From Solirubrobacterales bacterium (GTDB lineage: Bacteria > Actinomycetota > Thermoleophilia > Solirubrobacterales > Solirubrobacteraceae): a DNA stretch of 20,510 nt. Of this stretch, positions 13,931-20,510 are shown piece by piece (the stretch's first letter is position 1; every line of letters starts with the position of its first letter). Position numbers and translations under genes: made by a program. Below the pieces are notes generated by a model. The model had not been told where the DNA came from. It did no database searches and worked only from the letters and a program-made list of their open reading frames with translations. The stretch spans positions 13,039-33,548 of the forward strand of contig PLBZ01000092.1 of the NCBI GenBank assembly GCA_003134675.1, written 5' to 3'.

Positions 13931-14569
13931 ATGCCGACTCCCCCCTCTGTGCGCAGCGTCAAGATTGGTTCTGACGAGCGCGGTGGGTGGACCTCTGAAC
14001 GTCCGCGCCGCGAGGGCGATGCGCCGCCCCGCCCGGTCGATGTCTCTACGCGCTGCCGCGTGCTCGCTCCGTCGGAGCGCCTGCGTTACTCGCCCGGCAA
14101 TCTGCTGCTGATCGTCTCCGCCGACGCCTCGGAGTCCGTGCGGTTCGCCGAGCGCGTCGTGGAGGAGCGTGGCGCCGTGCTCTCGCTCGCCAAGGTTCGC
14201 GCCCTGCTCGCCGGACGTGTTACGGCGGAGGAGATCGAGGCGCGGGCCCGCGAGCTGCTCGACGCTGCGGTGCTCAAGCGCTTGAGCGAAAACCATACGA
14301 TCGTCCTTGCCCTCGAGGGCCTCGACGCCGAGGAGCGCGAGCGTTACGTGCGACTTGCCCACGGACTGAAGCGCCCTCGACACCTGATTCTGCTCGAGGT
14401 CCCGCGCGAGCAAGTCCCCGAGCAGGAGCGCGCCATGCTCAACGAGCTGCGCCGTGCACTGGACGCCGGTGAGCTTGGGCTCGAGGGCTTTCAGACCACG
14501 CTGCGTCTCAGCGGCGGCGCGATGGCCGAGGTGAAGCGGATCGCCTTTCAGTGGCCCCGCGAGGACTGA
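13931..14569 (+). CDS. Polynucleotide-kinase-like P-loop domain protein without a Walker A motif (uncertain)
   Basis: A 212-residue protein of uncertain family. After a polar, probably disordered N-terminus (1-50), residues 53-160 look like the kinase domain of bacterial PNKP-like proteins in layout: YSPGNLLLIVS, an alpha helix, VLSLAKVRALLAG, a helical segment EARARELLDAAVLKRL, HTIVLALEGLDAEERERYVRLA, then PRHLILLEVPRE. The place where GxSGSGKST should follow the first strand reads SADASESVR, so nucleotide binding by a P-loop is unlikely. A C-terminal part (160-212) is charged. It is first in an apparent operon with an ABC ATPase (15 nt gap) and permease. This could be a degenerate kinase adopted as a regulatory or partner protein; the family link is pattern recognition only. 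Confidence 0.7.
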   Translation: MPTPPSVRSVKIGSDERGGWTSERPRREGDAPPRPVDVSTRCRVLAPSERLRYSPGNLLLIVSADASESVRFAERVVEERGAVLSLAKVRALLAGRVTAEEIEARARELLDAAVLKRLSENHTIVLALEGLDAEERERYVRLAHGLKRPRHLILLEVPREQVPEQERAMLNELRRALDAGELGLEGFQTTLRLSGGAMAEVKRIAFQWPRED

Positions 14570-14584
14570 CGCGCCGAGCTATAG

Positions 14585-15289
14585 ATGCTGGAGCTGCGCG
14601 ATCTCGTGAAGCACTATCCCGCCGTCGGCGGGGAGCCCGTACGCGCCGTTGACGGTGTCTCGCTGTCGGTCGCGCCGGGTGAGATGGTCGCGCTTTATGG
14701 GCCGAGCGGGTCGGGCAAGACGACGCTGCTATTGATGGTCGCGGCGTTGCTCGAGCCCACCAGCGGCTCGGTGTTCGTCAACGGCCGTGACATCTCCTCA
14801 CTGTCCGAGCGCGAGGCCTCGACCTTCCGGCTCTCGGAAATGGGCTTCGTGCGCCAGAACTTCGACCTGCTGCCCGGGGTGACCGCGATCGACAATGCGG
14901 TGCTCAAGCTGCTGAAGGACACGCGCTGGCGGGAGGCCCACCGGCGCGTGCAGCCGCTGCTCGAGCGGCTCGGCCTGGGCGGGCGCCTGGAGCACCGTGC
15001 TGAGACCCTCTCAATGGGCGAGCGCCAGCGTGTGATGATCGCGCGGGCTCTCTCCAGCGAGCCACGGTTACTGTTGGCCGACGAGCCCACGGGGAGCCTG
15101 GACTCCCAGCGCAGCCGCGAAGTGCTCGAGCTGTTGCGTGAGCTCTGCCGCGAGCGCGAGGTGGCGGTGGTGCTCGTGAGCCATGACCCACAGGCGGCGG
15201 CCTACGCTGACCGGGTGCTCGCGTTGCGTGACGGAAAGCTCACCAGCTACGACCCCGAGCAGGGGTTCGCGCCGGCCGGCTCGAAGTGA
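14585..15289 (+). CDS. ABC transporter ATP-binding protein (LolD/MacB-FtsE type)
   Basis: A 234-residue ATPase of the LolD/MacB/FtsE class that powers type VII mechanotransmission transporters. Walker A GPSGSGKT (39-46), Q-loop Gln91 in FVRQNFDLLPG, signature LSMGERQR (142-149, with Met in place of the usual first Gly), Walker B LLLADEP (Asp166, Glu167), D-loop TGSLDS and H-loop His200 are all present, so it should hydrolyse ATP. The gene starts 15 nt after the kinase-like gene and ends 19 nt before the permease, its obvious partner. Such systems export or extract envelope substrates or relay signals; the substrate is unknown. Confidence 0.9.
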   Translation: MLELRDLVKHYPAVGGEPVRAVDGVSLSVAPGEMVALYGPSGSGKTTLLLMVAALLEPTSGSVFVNGRDISSLSEREASTFRLSEMGFVRQNFDLLPGVTAIDNAVLKLLKDTRWREAHRRVQPLLERLGLGGRLEHRAETLSMGERQRVMIARALSSEPRLLLADEPTGSLDSQRSREVLELLRELCREREVAVVLVSHDPQAAAYADRVLALRDGKLTSYDPEQGFAPAGSK

Positions 15290-15305
15290 GGCCCTCCAGA
15301 GGGCC
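15290..15305 (+). promoter_or_regulatory. Hairpin covering the permease ribosome binding site
   Basis: GGCCCTC-CA-GAGGGCC is a perfect inverted repeat starting at the first base after the ATPase stop. As RNA it can form a 6-bp G+C-rich stem with a 4-nt loop. Its 3' arm contains AGAGGG, the only Shine-Dalgarno-like sequence before ATG 15309, 5 nt away. Ribosomes finishing the ATPase gene would open it, so it may couple permease to ATPase translation. It could instead be a partial terminator. Confidence 0.45.
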
Positions 15306-15308
15306 GGT

Positions 15309-17825
15309 ATGAAGCTCTCGAACGTCATACACCTCTACCGCGTGCGCCTGCGCGCACGGATCCTCCAGGAGTGCTTCGCGATCGTGGGCATCGCTGCAGG
15401 CGTGGGGCTGCTGTTCGCCTCCCAGATCGCCAGCTCTAGTCTGTCGAGCTCGGTGGGCAAGCTCAACAGCGGCATCGTGGGCCGCGCGAGCCTGCAGATC
15501 ACCGCGCGTGACGCGCATGGCTTTGATGAACGCGTGCTCGCCCAGGTGCGCCACACCCCGGGCGTGCGGCTCGCCGCGGGGCTGGTGGAAGCGAACGCCA
15601 ACGCCGTGGGACCCAAGGGCAGCGAGTCCGTGCAGCTGGTGGGCGCTGATGAAAGCCTCACACACCTGGGTGGCGCGCTGGTCAAGCGGGCCGCGCTCAC
15701 GCCCTTCGCTGGGCTCGGAGCAGTGGTGCTACCCGCGCCGGTGGCTCACACGATCGGGGTCACCAAGTTCGGCAAGAACGTGACCTTCCAGATCGCGGGC
15801 CAGAACGCGGAAGCCGCGCTCTATGCCCAGCTTCACGAAAAGCAGATCGGAGCGCTCATCAACAGCCCGATCGCGCTCGCGCCGCTTGAATATTCCCAGG
15901 AACTGGCGGGGCTCAAAGGGCGCCTGAACCGCATCCTCGTCGAGCCCGCGCCCGGACAGGGCGCCACTGTCCGGGCGGCGCTTGTGCGACTCGCGGCGGG
16001 CCGTCTGGACATAGAGTCCTCAAACCACGACGAAAAGCTGTTCGCCAGAGCCGCGGCGGCGACCAACCAGTCAACCGCGCTATTCGCCGTGATCAGCGCA
16101 CTGGTGGGATTCCTGTTCGCGTTCAACGCGATGCTGCTCACAGTGCCCCAGCGCCGCCGCCTGATCGTCGATCTGCGCCGCGATGGGTATACACCCACGG
16201 CCGTGATCGCGGTCTTGTTGCTGGACGCAGTGGTGCTCGGGTTGATCGCAACCGCGCTCGGACTGGTGTTGGGCGATGAGCTCTCGATCCACCTCTTTCA
16301 CGCCAACCCCGGTTATCTGTCCTCCGCATTCGCGCTCGGTTCTCAGCGCGTGGTGAGCTGGCAGAGCATCGCGATCGCCGCGGGCGGTGGGATGCTTGCG
16401 GCATGCGTGGCGGTGCTCAGCCCGCTGCGCGACATTCTCTCGCGCGACCCGCTCGCCGCGACCACCGTCAAGGAGGGCTCGGGGAGCTCGAGCAACAGAT
16501 GGCTCGTGCTCGGCGGACTGCTCGCGCTGGCCCTGACTCTGGGAATCCTGCTGTTCGCGCCCGCCGCCGCGATCGTGGGGATGGTGAGCCTCATCACGGC
16601 GCTGCTGTTGCTGCTGCCGATCCCGCTGGGCGCGACGCTCACGTTCGTCAAACGGCTCGCGCCGGCAGTCACGAGCGTGGTGCCCCACATTGCAGTTATG
16701 GAGTTGCGATCGGGGCGCTCACGTGCGGTCGCGATCGCAGCCACCGGCGCGATCGCGGTGTTTGGCGCGGTCTCGATCCAGGGGGCCCATGGAGATCTGT
16801 TGAAGGGGCTCGAGAACGCCGCCGCGGATACCAACGCCTCAACCGACGTTTGGGTCTCGGCGGCCGGGAGCTCAAACCTGTTGATGACGTCCCCCTTCCC
16901 ATCCTCGGCACAGGGCAAGATCGAAGCTGTGCCGGGCGTGCGGTCCGTGTCGCTCTATCGCGGGGGACTCCTTGACGACGGCGATCGCCGCATCTGGGTG
17001 ATCGCGCCACCGCGCACCGCCTCGCCCTTGATTCCGCCAACCCAGTTGATCGAAGGCAACCTCACCCAGGCCGACGCGCATCTGCGCGAAGGTGGCTGGG
17101 CGGTGGTGTCGCTGGCGATCGTCGAAGAACACCACCTGCACATCGGGCGCCCTTTCGTGCTCCCCGCGCCGCGCCCCACCACCTTTCGCCTAGCGGGAGT
17201 CAGCACGAACATTGGCTGGGCGCCTGGGGCGATCATGATCAACGCCGATGATTTCGCCCGCGCGTGGGCAAGCAAGGATGTGAGCGCCTTCAGCGTGCAC
17301 GTGGACCCCGGCACCACGCCTCGGCAGGCGCGCAGCGCGATCCGGGCGGCTCTAGGTCCACACACCGGTCTGGCAGTCCAGACCTCTGCGCAGCACGCCG
17401 ACAAGCTGCGCGCGATCACGCGTCAGGGTCTCACGCGTCTCTCGCAGATCGCGACGCTGATCCTGCTGGCGGCGGTGCTCGCGATGGGGGCGGCAATGGG
17501 CGCCATGATCTGGCAGCGTCGTCCCCGACTGGCGAAGCTCAAGCTCGAGGGCTTCGCGCGCGCAGAACTCTGGCACACGATCCTGATGGAGAGCTTCTTG
17601 CTATTGGGTGTCGGTTGCACCACCGGAGCGCTGTTCGGGTTGCTCGGCCAGCAGCTACTCGACCACGCGCTGAGCACCGTGATCAACTATCCAGTGGTCA
17701 GCTCGCTGGGCATCGTGAGCGCGGTGATCAGCCTTGCGATCGTGACGGCTGCTGCAGTCGTGATGGTCGCGGCACCCGGCTACTTCGCCTCGCGCGTGCC
17801 GGCCGCGCTCGCCCTGCAAGACTGA
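15309..17825 (+). CDS. FtsX-type ABC transporter permease, ten-helix
   Basis: An 838-residue permease with two FtsX-like units. Helix 1 (about 22-40) is followed by a large extracytoplasmic domain (about 41-255), then helices near 257-278, 299-322 and 353-373. A central pair lies near 398-418 and 421-443, and helix 7 at about 474-490. A second large extracytoplasmic domain (about 491-710) is followed by helices near 713-734, 762-781 and 802-822. This is the ten-helix type VII layout, with the whole permease in one chain. ATG 15309 is chosen since it directly precedes KLSNVIHLYRVRLRARI, a normal cytoplasmic lead to helix 1; the longer frame upstream lies inside the ATPase gene. It pairs with the ATPase gene upstream. 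It ends 12 bp before the stop of a convergent secreted-protein gene. Confidence 0.88.
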   Translation: MKLSNVIHLYRVRLRARILQECFAIVGIAAGVGLLFASQIASSSLSSSVGKLNSGIVGRASLQITARDAHGFDERVLAQVRHTPGVRLAAGLVEANANAVGPKGSESVQLVGADESLTHLGGALVKRAALTPFAGLGAVVLPAPVAHTIGVTKFGKNVTFQIAGQNAEAALYAQLHEKQIGALINSPIALAPLEYSQELAGLKGRLNRILVEPAPGQGATVRAALVRLAAGRLDIESSNHDEKLFARAAAATNQSTALFAVISALVGFLFAFNAMLLTVPQRRRLIVDLRRDGYTPTAVIAVLLLDAVVLGLIATALGLVLGDELSIHLFHANPGYLSSAFALGSQRVVSWQSIAIAAGGGMLAACVAVLSPLRDILSRDPLAATTVKEGSGSSSNRWLVLGGLLALALTLGILLFAPAAAIVGMVSLITALLLLLPIPLGATLTFVKRLAPAVTSVVPHIAVMELRSGRSRAVAIAATGAIAVFGAVSIQGAHGDLLKGLENAAADTNASTDVWVSAAGSSNLLMTSPFPSSAQGKIEAVPGVRSVSLYRGGLLDDGDRRIWVIAPPRTASPLIPPTQLIEGNLTQADAHLREGGWAVVSLAIVEEHHLHIGRPFVLPAPRPTTFRLAGVSTNIGWAPGAIMINADDFARAWASKDVSAFSVHVDPGTTPRQARSAIRAALGPHTGLAVQTSAQHADKLRAITRQGLTRLSQIATLILLAAVLAMGAAMGAMIWQRRPRLAKLKLEGFARAELWHTILMESFLLLGVGCTTGALFGLLGQQLLDHALSTVINYPVVSSLGIVSAVISLAIVTAAAVVMVAAPGYFASRVPAALALQD

Positions 17826-17837
17826 TCTCCTAGAGAC

Positions 17838-18638
17838 CTACCGTCGTCGTCGCGGACAGGGCACGACGCTCTTGGCGACGGCGCTGCTGCCGTCCAAGAA
17901 AGTGAAGCTTGCGGAGAACGGAAAGCCTCCCCGAGGGCAGCTCAGCGGCACGGAGACACCCTGCGGATGGAAAGCCACCCTCCTGCCGTGGGCATGCGTG
18001 TAGTAGGTCAGATGACTGGGCCCGATCGTCGCCTGGACACTGACGATTGAAACAGGTGGTCCATTGGGCACGCTGGGAATCAGGGGTACGGCTGTGTTGA
18101 GACTCCCGCCGAGCACTTCAGAACCTGTGAGTAATTCGCCCTGAAAGACCAGTTGAGCTGAGACCGGTTTGCGTCCTTCGGCATAGAACAGCACCACTAT
18201 GTTGCCGTTGTGTGGCGGACCCATCAGCGCCTGAATATCGGGTATCTCATACCCGCTTTCCTTACCGAACGGCAGTTCCACGAATGCGTTGCCTGCCCCC
18301 AACCGTGAGTTGGGCGAACAACCGCTCAATCCTTTGGCAAGCAGCGCCGCCGGCTGGCAGATAGCCAGACCCAAAGTGGTCTTGACGTAGTTGATGCCGG
18401 GCGGCAGGCTCAAGCTGACGCTCGTCAACGGAGCAGACATTTCATTCGTCGTGCTGGCGATATGAAAGCTGAACCCGATCGTGGTTGAGGCGCCGAGCTT
18501 GTCGGGCGAGAAGGACGTGTGGAGCGTGACCGTCTGCGCAGCGCCGGCCGAGGTGGGCAGCCACCAGCAGACCAACAGCGCAGCCGTGGCAGCTAGCGCA
18601 GCCGTGGCAGCTCCGATCCTGGAGAAGAGCTTGGACAA
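17838..18638 (-). CDS. Secreted protein of unknown function with four cysteines
   Basis: A 266-residue protein with a Sec-type signal peptide: SKLFSRIG, a hydrophobic core AATAALAATAALLVCWWL, then a cleavage-like AGA (31-33). The mature part is beta-rich by eye (repeated TVTLH, SVSLSLPPG, NIVVLFY, SASFTF) and carries Cys94, Cys107, Cys234 and Cys261, possibly two disulfides. It ends in CPRRRR. I do not recognise the family. The start is TTG 18638, with AGGAG only 4 nt upstream; no ATG or GTG start lies near enough to give a signal peptide. It follows the other secreted gene by 18 nt, so the two are probably co-transcribed. One counted line (18121-18180) is 53% G+C, clearly lower than the surrounding genes look. 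Confidence 0.75.
   Translation of the reverse strand: MSKLFSRIGAATAALAATAALLVCWWLPTSAGAAQTVTLHTSFSPDKLGASTTIGFSFHIASTTNEMSAPLTSVSLSLPPGINYVKTTLGLAICQPAALLAKGLSGCSPNSRLGAGNAFVELPFGKESGYEIPDIQALMGPPHNGNIVVLFYAEGRKPVSAQLVFQGELLTGSEVLGGSLNTAVPLIPSVPNGPPVSIVSVQATIGPSHLTYYTHAHGRRVAFHPQGVSVPLSCPRGGFPFSASFTFLDGSSAVAKSVVPCPRRRR
18577..18612. repeat. Perfect 18-bp tandem duplication in a signal peptide
   Basis: AGCGCAGCCGTGGCAGCT occurs twice without a gap (18577-18594 and 18595-18612). On the coding strand it gives the hexapeptide AATAAL twice, making up most of the hydrophobic core of the secreted protein's signal peptide. The perfect identity points to a recent in-frame slippage event. Confidence 0.85.
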
Positions 18639-18656
18639 AGAGCTCCTACCGTCTCG

Positions 18657-19205
18657 TTAGGTGGACATGCTGCCGCTCAGGCGCACGGTGACAGCGCCGC
18701 TCAGGCGCCGGATCGTGCCACTGAAGTTGAGCCCTGAGCCGTGAGCGTGAGCGTAGCTGCCCGTTCCACGCTTGATCGACAGCTTGCCGGAAAAGCTCGC
18801 CGTGCCGCCATTCACGCTGTAGTTGGCCGACCCTGATCCCGTGAGAGAGCCACCGCTCGGATAGATGTTGACTTCGGCCGTCACTCGATTGGGCGAGACG
18901 ACATTGAGATGGATATAGATCGTGCCCTTGATCGTGCCCGACGCCGAGCCCTGCTCGTTGAGCTTGAGCCCCGAGCTACTCGTGCGATGCAGATGCCCTG
19001 TCTCACTCAGCGAGATCGTCCTCGCCGCAACCGCACTCGTACCCGCCGCGCTGGAAATGCCGACCCCAAGCCCGGCAGCGCCTGTGAGAACACCAGCAGA
19101 CATGATCCCCGCCACCATCGCGACTCGTGCACGTGCGTGTCCGCCGAGCGAGCGCACTCGGACTGACCTGCTTGCAACGTTGTGGCTACCGGTTATGCGT
19201 CCCAT
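18657..19205 (-). CDS. Secreted Ser/Gly-rich beta-repeat protein of unknown function
   Basis: A 182-residue protein with a basic N-terminus (about 1-28), a hydrophobic segment (about 29-50) and a Ser/Gly/Thr-rich mature part. The mature region alternates short strands with glycine turns (SGTIKGTIYIHLNV, GSLTGSGSANYSVNGGTAS, GTGSYAHAHGSGLNFSGT, VTVRLSGSMS), suggesting a small beta barrel or sandwich. No cysteines and no recognisable catalytic motif; family not recognised. ATG 19205 follows GAGGGG (19220-19215) with 9 nt spacing. The long basic lead before the hydrophobic core is unusual for Sec; a start at Met30 is possible but lacks a ribosome site. First gene of a probable two-gene operon with the secreted protein downstream. 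Confidence 0.72.
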   Translation of the reverse strand: MGRITGSHNVASRSVRVRSLGGHARARVAMVAGIMSAGVLTGAAGLGVGISSAAGTSAVAARTISLSETGHLHRTSSSGLKLNEQGSASGTIKGTIYIHLNVVSPNRVTAEVNIYPSGGSLTGSGSANYSVNGGTASFSGKLSIKRGTGSYAHAHGSGLNFSGTIRRLSGAVTVRLSGSMST

Positions 19206-19243
19206 CTGACAGAACCCCTCTCTCCTCTAATGACCTTGCGCAC

Positions 19244-19249
19244 ATACTA
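19244..19249 (-). promoter_or_regulatory. Candidate -10 box of the secreted-protein operon
   Basis: On the minus strand TAGTAT lies 38 nt before ATG 19205, leaving room for a leader with the GAGGGG ribosome site. No convincing -35 was found. The rest of the gap 19206-19311 holds nothing else recognisable. Confidence 0.3.
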
Positions 19250-19311
19250 GTTTACGGAGCGTCGTAGTGAGCCAGCTCGCTGGACGCGCACGGTCGATGC
19301 ACTACCGCGAC

Positions 19312-20388
19312 TCAGCGTGCAGCCGACAGCGAGCCTCCCGCGAACATGAGCATCCGCGAAAGGTGGGCTTGGAGCGTTTCCAAGCTGTGGTCGCCCGGGT
19401 AGACGGCGCTCCTGGCGCTTGCTCCCGACCGTCGCAGCGCAGCAGCGAACGGGGCGTTCTCGGAAGGATCGGCGATCTGGTCAGATTCACCGCCGTAGAG
19501 GAAGGCGTGGAGTCCCATCTGCCTGAGGACGGGCCGGTCGGCGCGCAGCTTGCCTTCGAGGCCGTTGAAGAAGCCGAGCCAGCTCTCGACCACGCCGAAG
19601 CGGAAAGGGTTGCCGAGTGCGATGTTCATCGCGCCGTAGCCACCCATTGAGTCGCCGGCGATCGCGCGAGCGTCACGGTGAGCCACGGTGGGGAGCATCC
19701 GATCCACGAGTTCCTGCACTTCGAGTACGTAGGTCTCATAGCGCCGCCTGCCCTGATTACGCCAGTTGTTCGCCCCTCTGCCACCTTGAATCATCACCGC
19801 GATCAGCGGCGGGATCTCGTGCCGGGCGATCAGCCGATCGAGCGCATCCTGCAAACCAATCTGGAGGAACGCGTCGGCCGGCTGGTTGTTGCCGTGCAGC
19901 AGGTAGAGGGTGGGATAGTGACGCGTCGTGGAGGCGAAGCCTGGCGGCAGGTAGACCAGGAACGAGCCTGTGCCGGCGAGCGCCGGAGCGCTGTAGCTGG
20001 CCGTGTCGATCGAGCTGCCCGCCGCGTCGTGGCTCGTGGAGAGGAGCGTTGGAAGCGGCTGTGGTGCGGCACCGCGAGCCGTGGTCGTCTTCAAAGCGGG
20101 CGCGGAGGAGCGCAGGCCCAGCAGGAGCTCGAGCTGGCCGTTGAGCGCGAGCGCCGCACAGGCTGCAAGCAGTGCGCCAAGGATCATCCCAAGCACTAGC
20201 CGGCGTCTACGTTGCCAGGAGGCGGGCGCGGCCGGTGGCGCGAGCACGGGTTCGCGACGCGGCGGGAACGCTGGCACCCAGGGCGGTGGCAGGACTTCGG
20301 CCGCGGCGCCGCCGCGGCCGGGCCAGCTCCAGTCGCCCAGGTTTTCCGCCCACACCTGCGTGCGTGAGGTCTTCATTGCAACGGACAT
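19312..20388 (-). CDS. Membrane-anchored putative esterase (esterase D/antigen 85-like fold)
   Basis: A 358-residue protein with a proline-rich cytoplasmic N-terminus (1-60), a basic QRRRR stop signal, one transmembrane segment (about 64-82) and an extracytoplasmic alpha/beta hydrolase domain of the putative esterase family. Motifs: FLVYLPPGF (143-151), YLLHGNN (162-168), nucleophile elbow AGDSMGGYGAM (Ser247), an acid in the ESDQIADPSE loop (Asp303 or Asp307) and PGDHSLE with His334 as base. The triad therefore looks complete. Relatives include ferric-enterobactin esterases, S-formylglutathione hydrolases and mycolyltransferases; the substrate is unknown. ATG 20388 has no Shine-Dalgarno (the sequence before it reads CTCCTGG); Met5 is an alternative start. 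It stands apart from the secreted genes by 106 bp. Confidence 0.85.
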   Translation of the reverse strand: MSVAMKTSRTQVWAENLGDWSWPGRGGAAAEVLPPPWVPAFPPRREPVLAPPAAPASWQRRRRLVLGMILGALLAACAALALNGQLELLLGLRSSAPALKTTTARGAAPQPLPTLLSTSHDAAGSSIDTASYSAPALAGTGSFLVYLPPGFASTTRHYPTLYLLHGNNQPADAFLQIGLQDALDRLIARHEIPPLIAVMIQGGRGANNWRNQGRRRYETYVLEVQELVDRMLPTVAHRDARAIAGDSMGGYGAMNIALGNPFRFGVVESWLGFFNGLEGKLRADRPVLRQMGLHAFLYGGESDQIADPSENAPFAAALRRSGASARSAVYPGDHSLETLQAHLSRMLMFAGGSLSAAR

Positions 20389-20510
20389 CCAGGAGATTCA
20401 ACGAACGTACGGCGAGAAACCCAAGCCCTGCACGAACATGCCCAAAGCGTCTCATCCCGCCGCGCGAGGCCCGCGGGGTTGCTTGGGGCGGGCAAGCCAC
20501 ACCCGAGCAA
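20389..20510. other. Upstream region of the esterase gene; no gene seen
   Basis: These 122 bases to the window end contain no open frame with a plausible start and family match, and no clear inverted repeat. They presumably hold the esterase promoter, but no convincing -10/-35 pair was found. Confidence 0.4.

Noticed and set aside
15183-15308. Longer permease start inside the ATPase gene
   Set aside because: The added residues are Arg/Ser-rich and not membrane-like; ATG 15309 gives a normal permease start.
1-20510. tRNA, rRNA, CRISPR array, insertion sequence or phage integrase
   Set aside because: No cloverleaf, regular spaced repeats, transposase/integrase motifs or rRNA-like stretches were recognised on either strand by eye; a covariance-model scan was not possible.

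Overview
The window is high-G+C actinobacterial DNA. Non-canonical GTG/TTG starts, leaderless-type promoters, a SigK/RskA-like sigma/anti-sigma pair, paired acyl-CoA dehydrogenases and tandem exported ferritin-like proteins together suggest the Thermoleophilia/Solirubrobacterales. That placement is inferred from gene content, not from a marker gene. No rRNA, tRNA, CRISPR array, transposase or integrase was seen.

Layout. (1) 1-3513: the C-terminal end of an aspartyl/asparaginyl beta-hydroxylase; a coupled DUF480-ccdA pair on the minus strand; and a divergent ABC exporter sharing a 31-bp intergenic promoter region. (2) 3557-6355, minus strand: dinB (DNA polymerase IV) followed by two alpha/beta hydrolases, the second without the expected catalytic histidine. 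(3) 6499-11512: the most interesting block. A coupled ECF sigma factor/anti-sigma pair runs leftward. Three tandem exported ferritin-like paralogues, then tatA and tatC, run rightward. (4) 11513-11593: a decayed copy of the dinB 5' end, in the same orientation as intact dinB, so block 3 lies between two direct copies of that end. (5) 11623-13830, minus strand: a two-subunit acyl-CoA dehydrogenase operon. (6) 13931-17825: an operon of a P-loop-less kinase-like protein, a LolD/MacB-type ATPase and a ten-helix FtsX-type permease. (7) 17838-20388, minus strand: two secreted proteins of unknown function and a membrane-anchored esterase.

Working model for block 3 (inference): the membrane anti-sigma factor senses an envelope signal and releases the sigma factor, which drives expression of diiron ferritin-like proteins acting outside the membrane. 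These are exported by the adjacent TatA/TatC. All three ferritin-like proteins have a Tat-like leader in which the second arginine is replaced (L, K or A). The TatC has a first extracytoplasmic loop about 65 residues longer than that of E. coli TatC. Together this suggests a dedicated, possibly relaxed-specificity Tat pathway for envelope iron or redox protection. The flanking dinB repeats suggest the block was inserted or rearranged as a unit.
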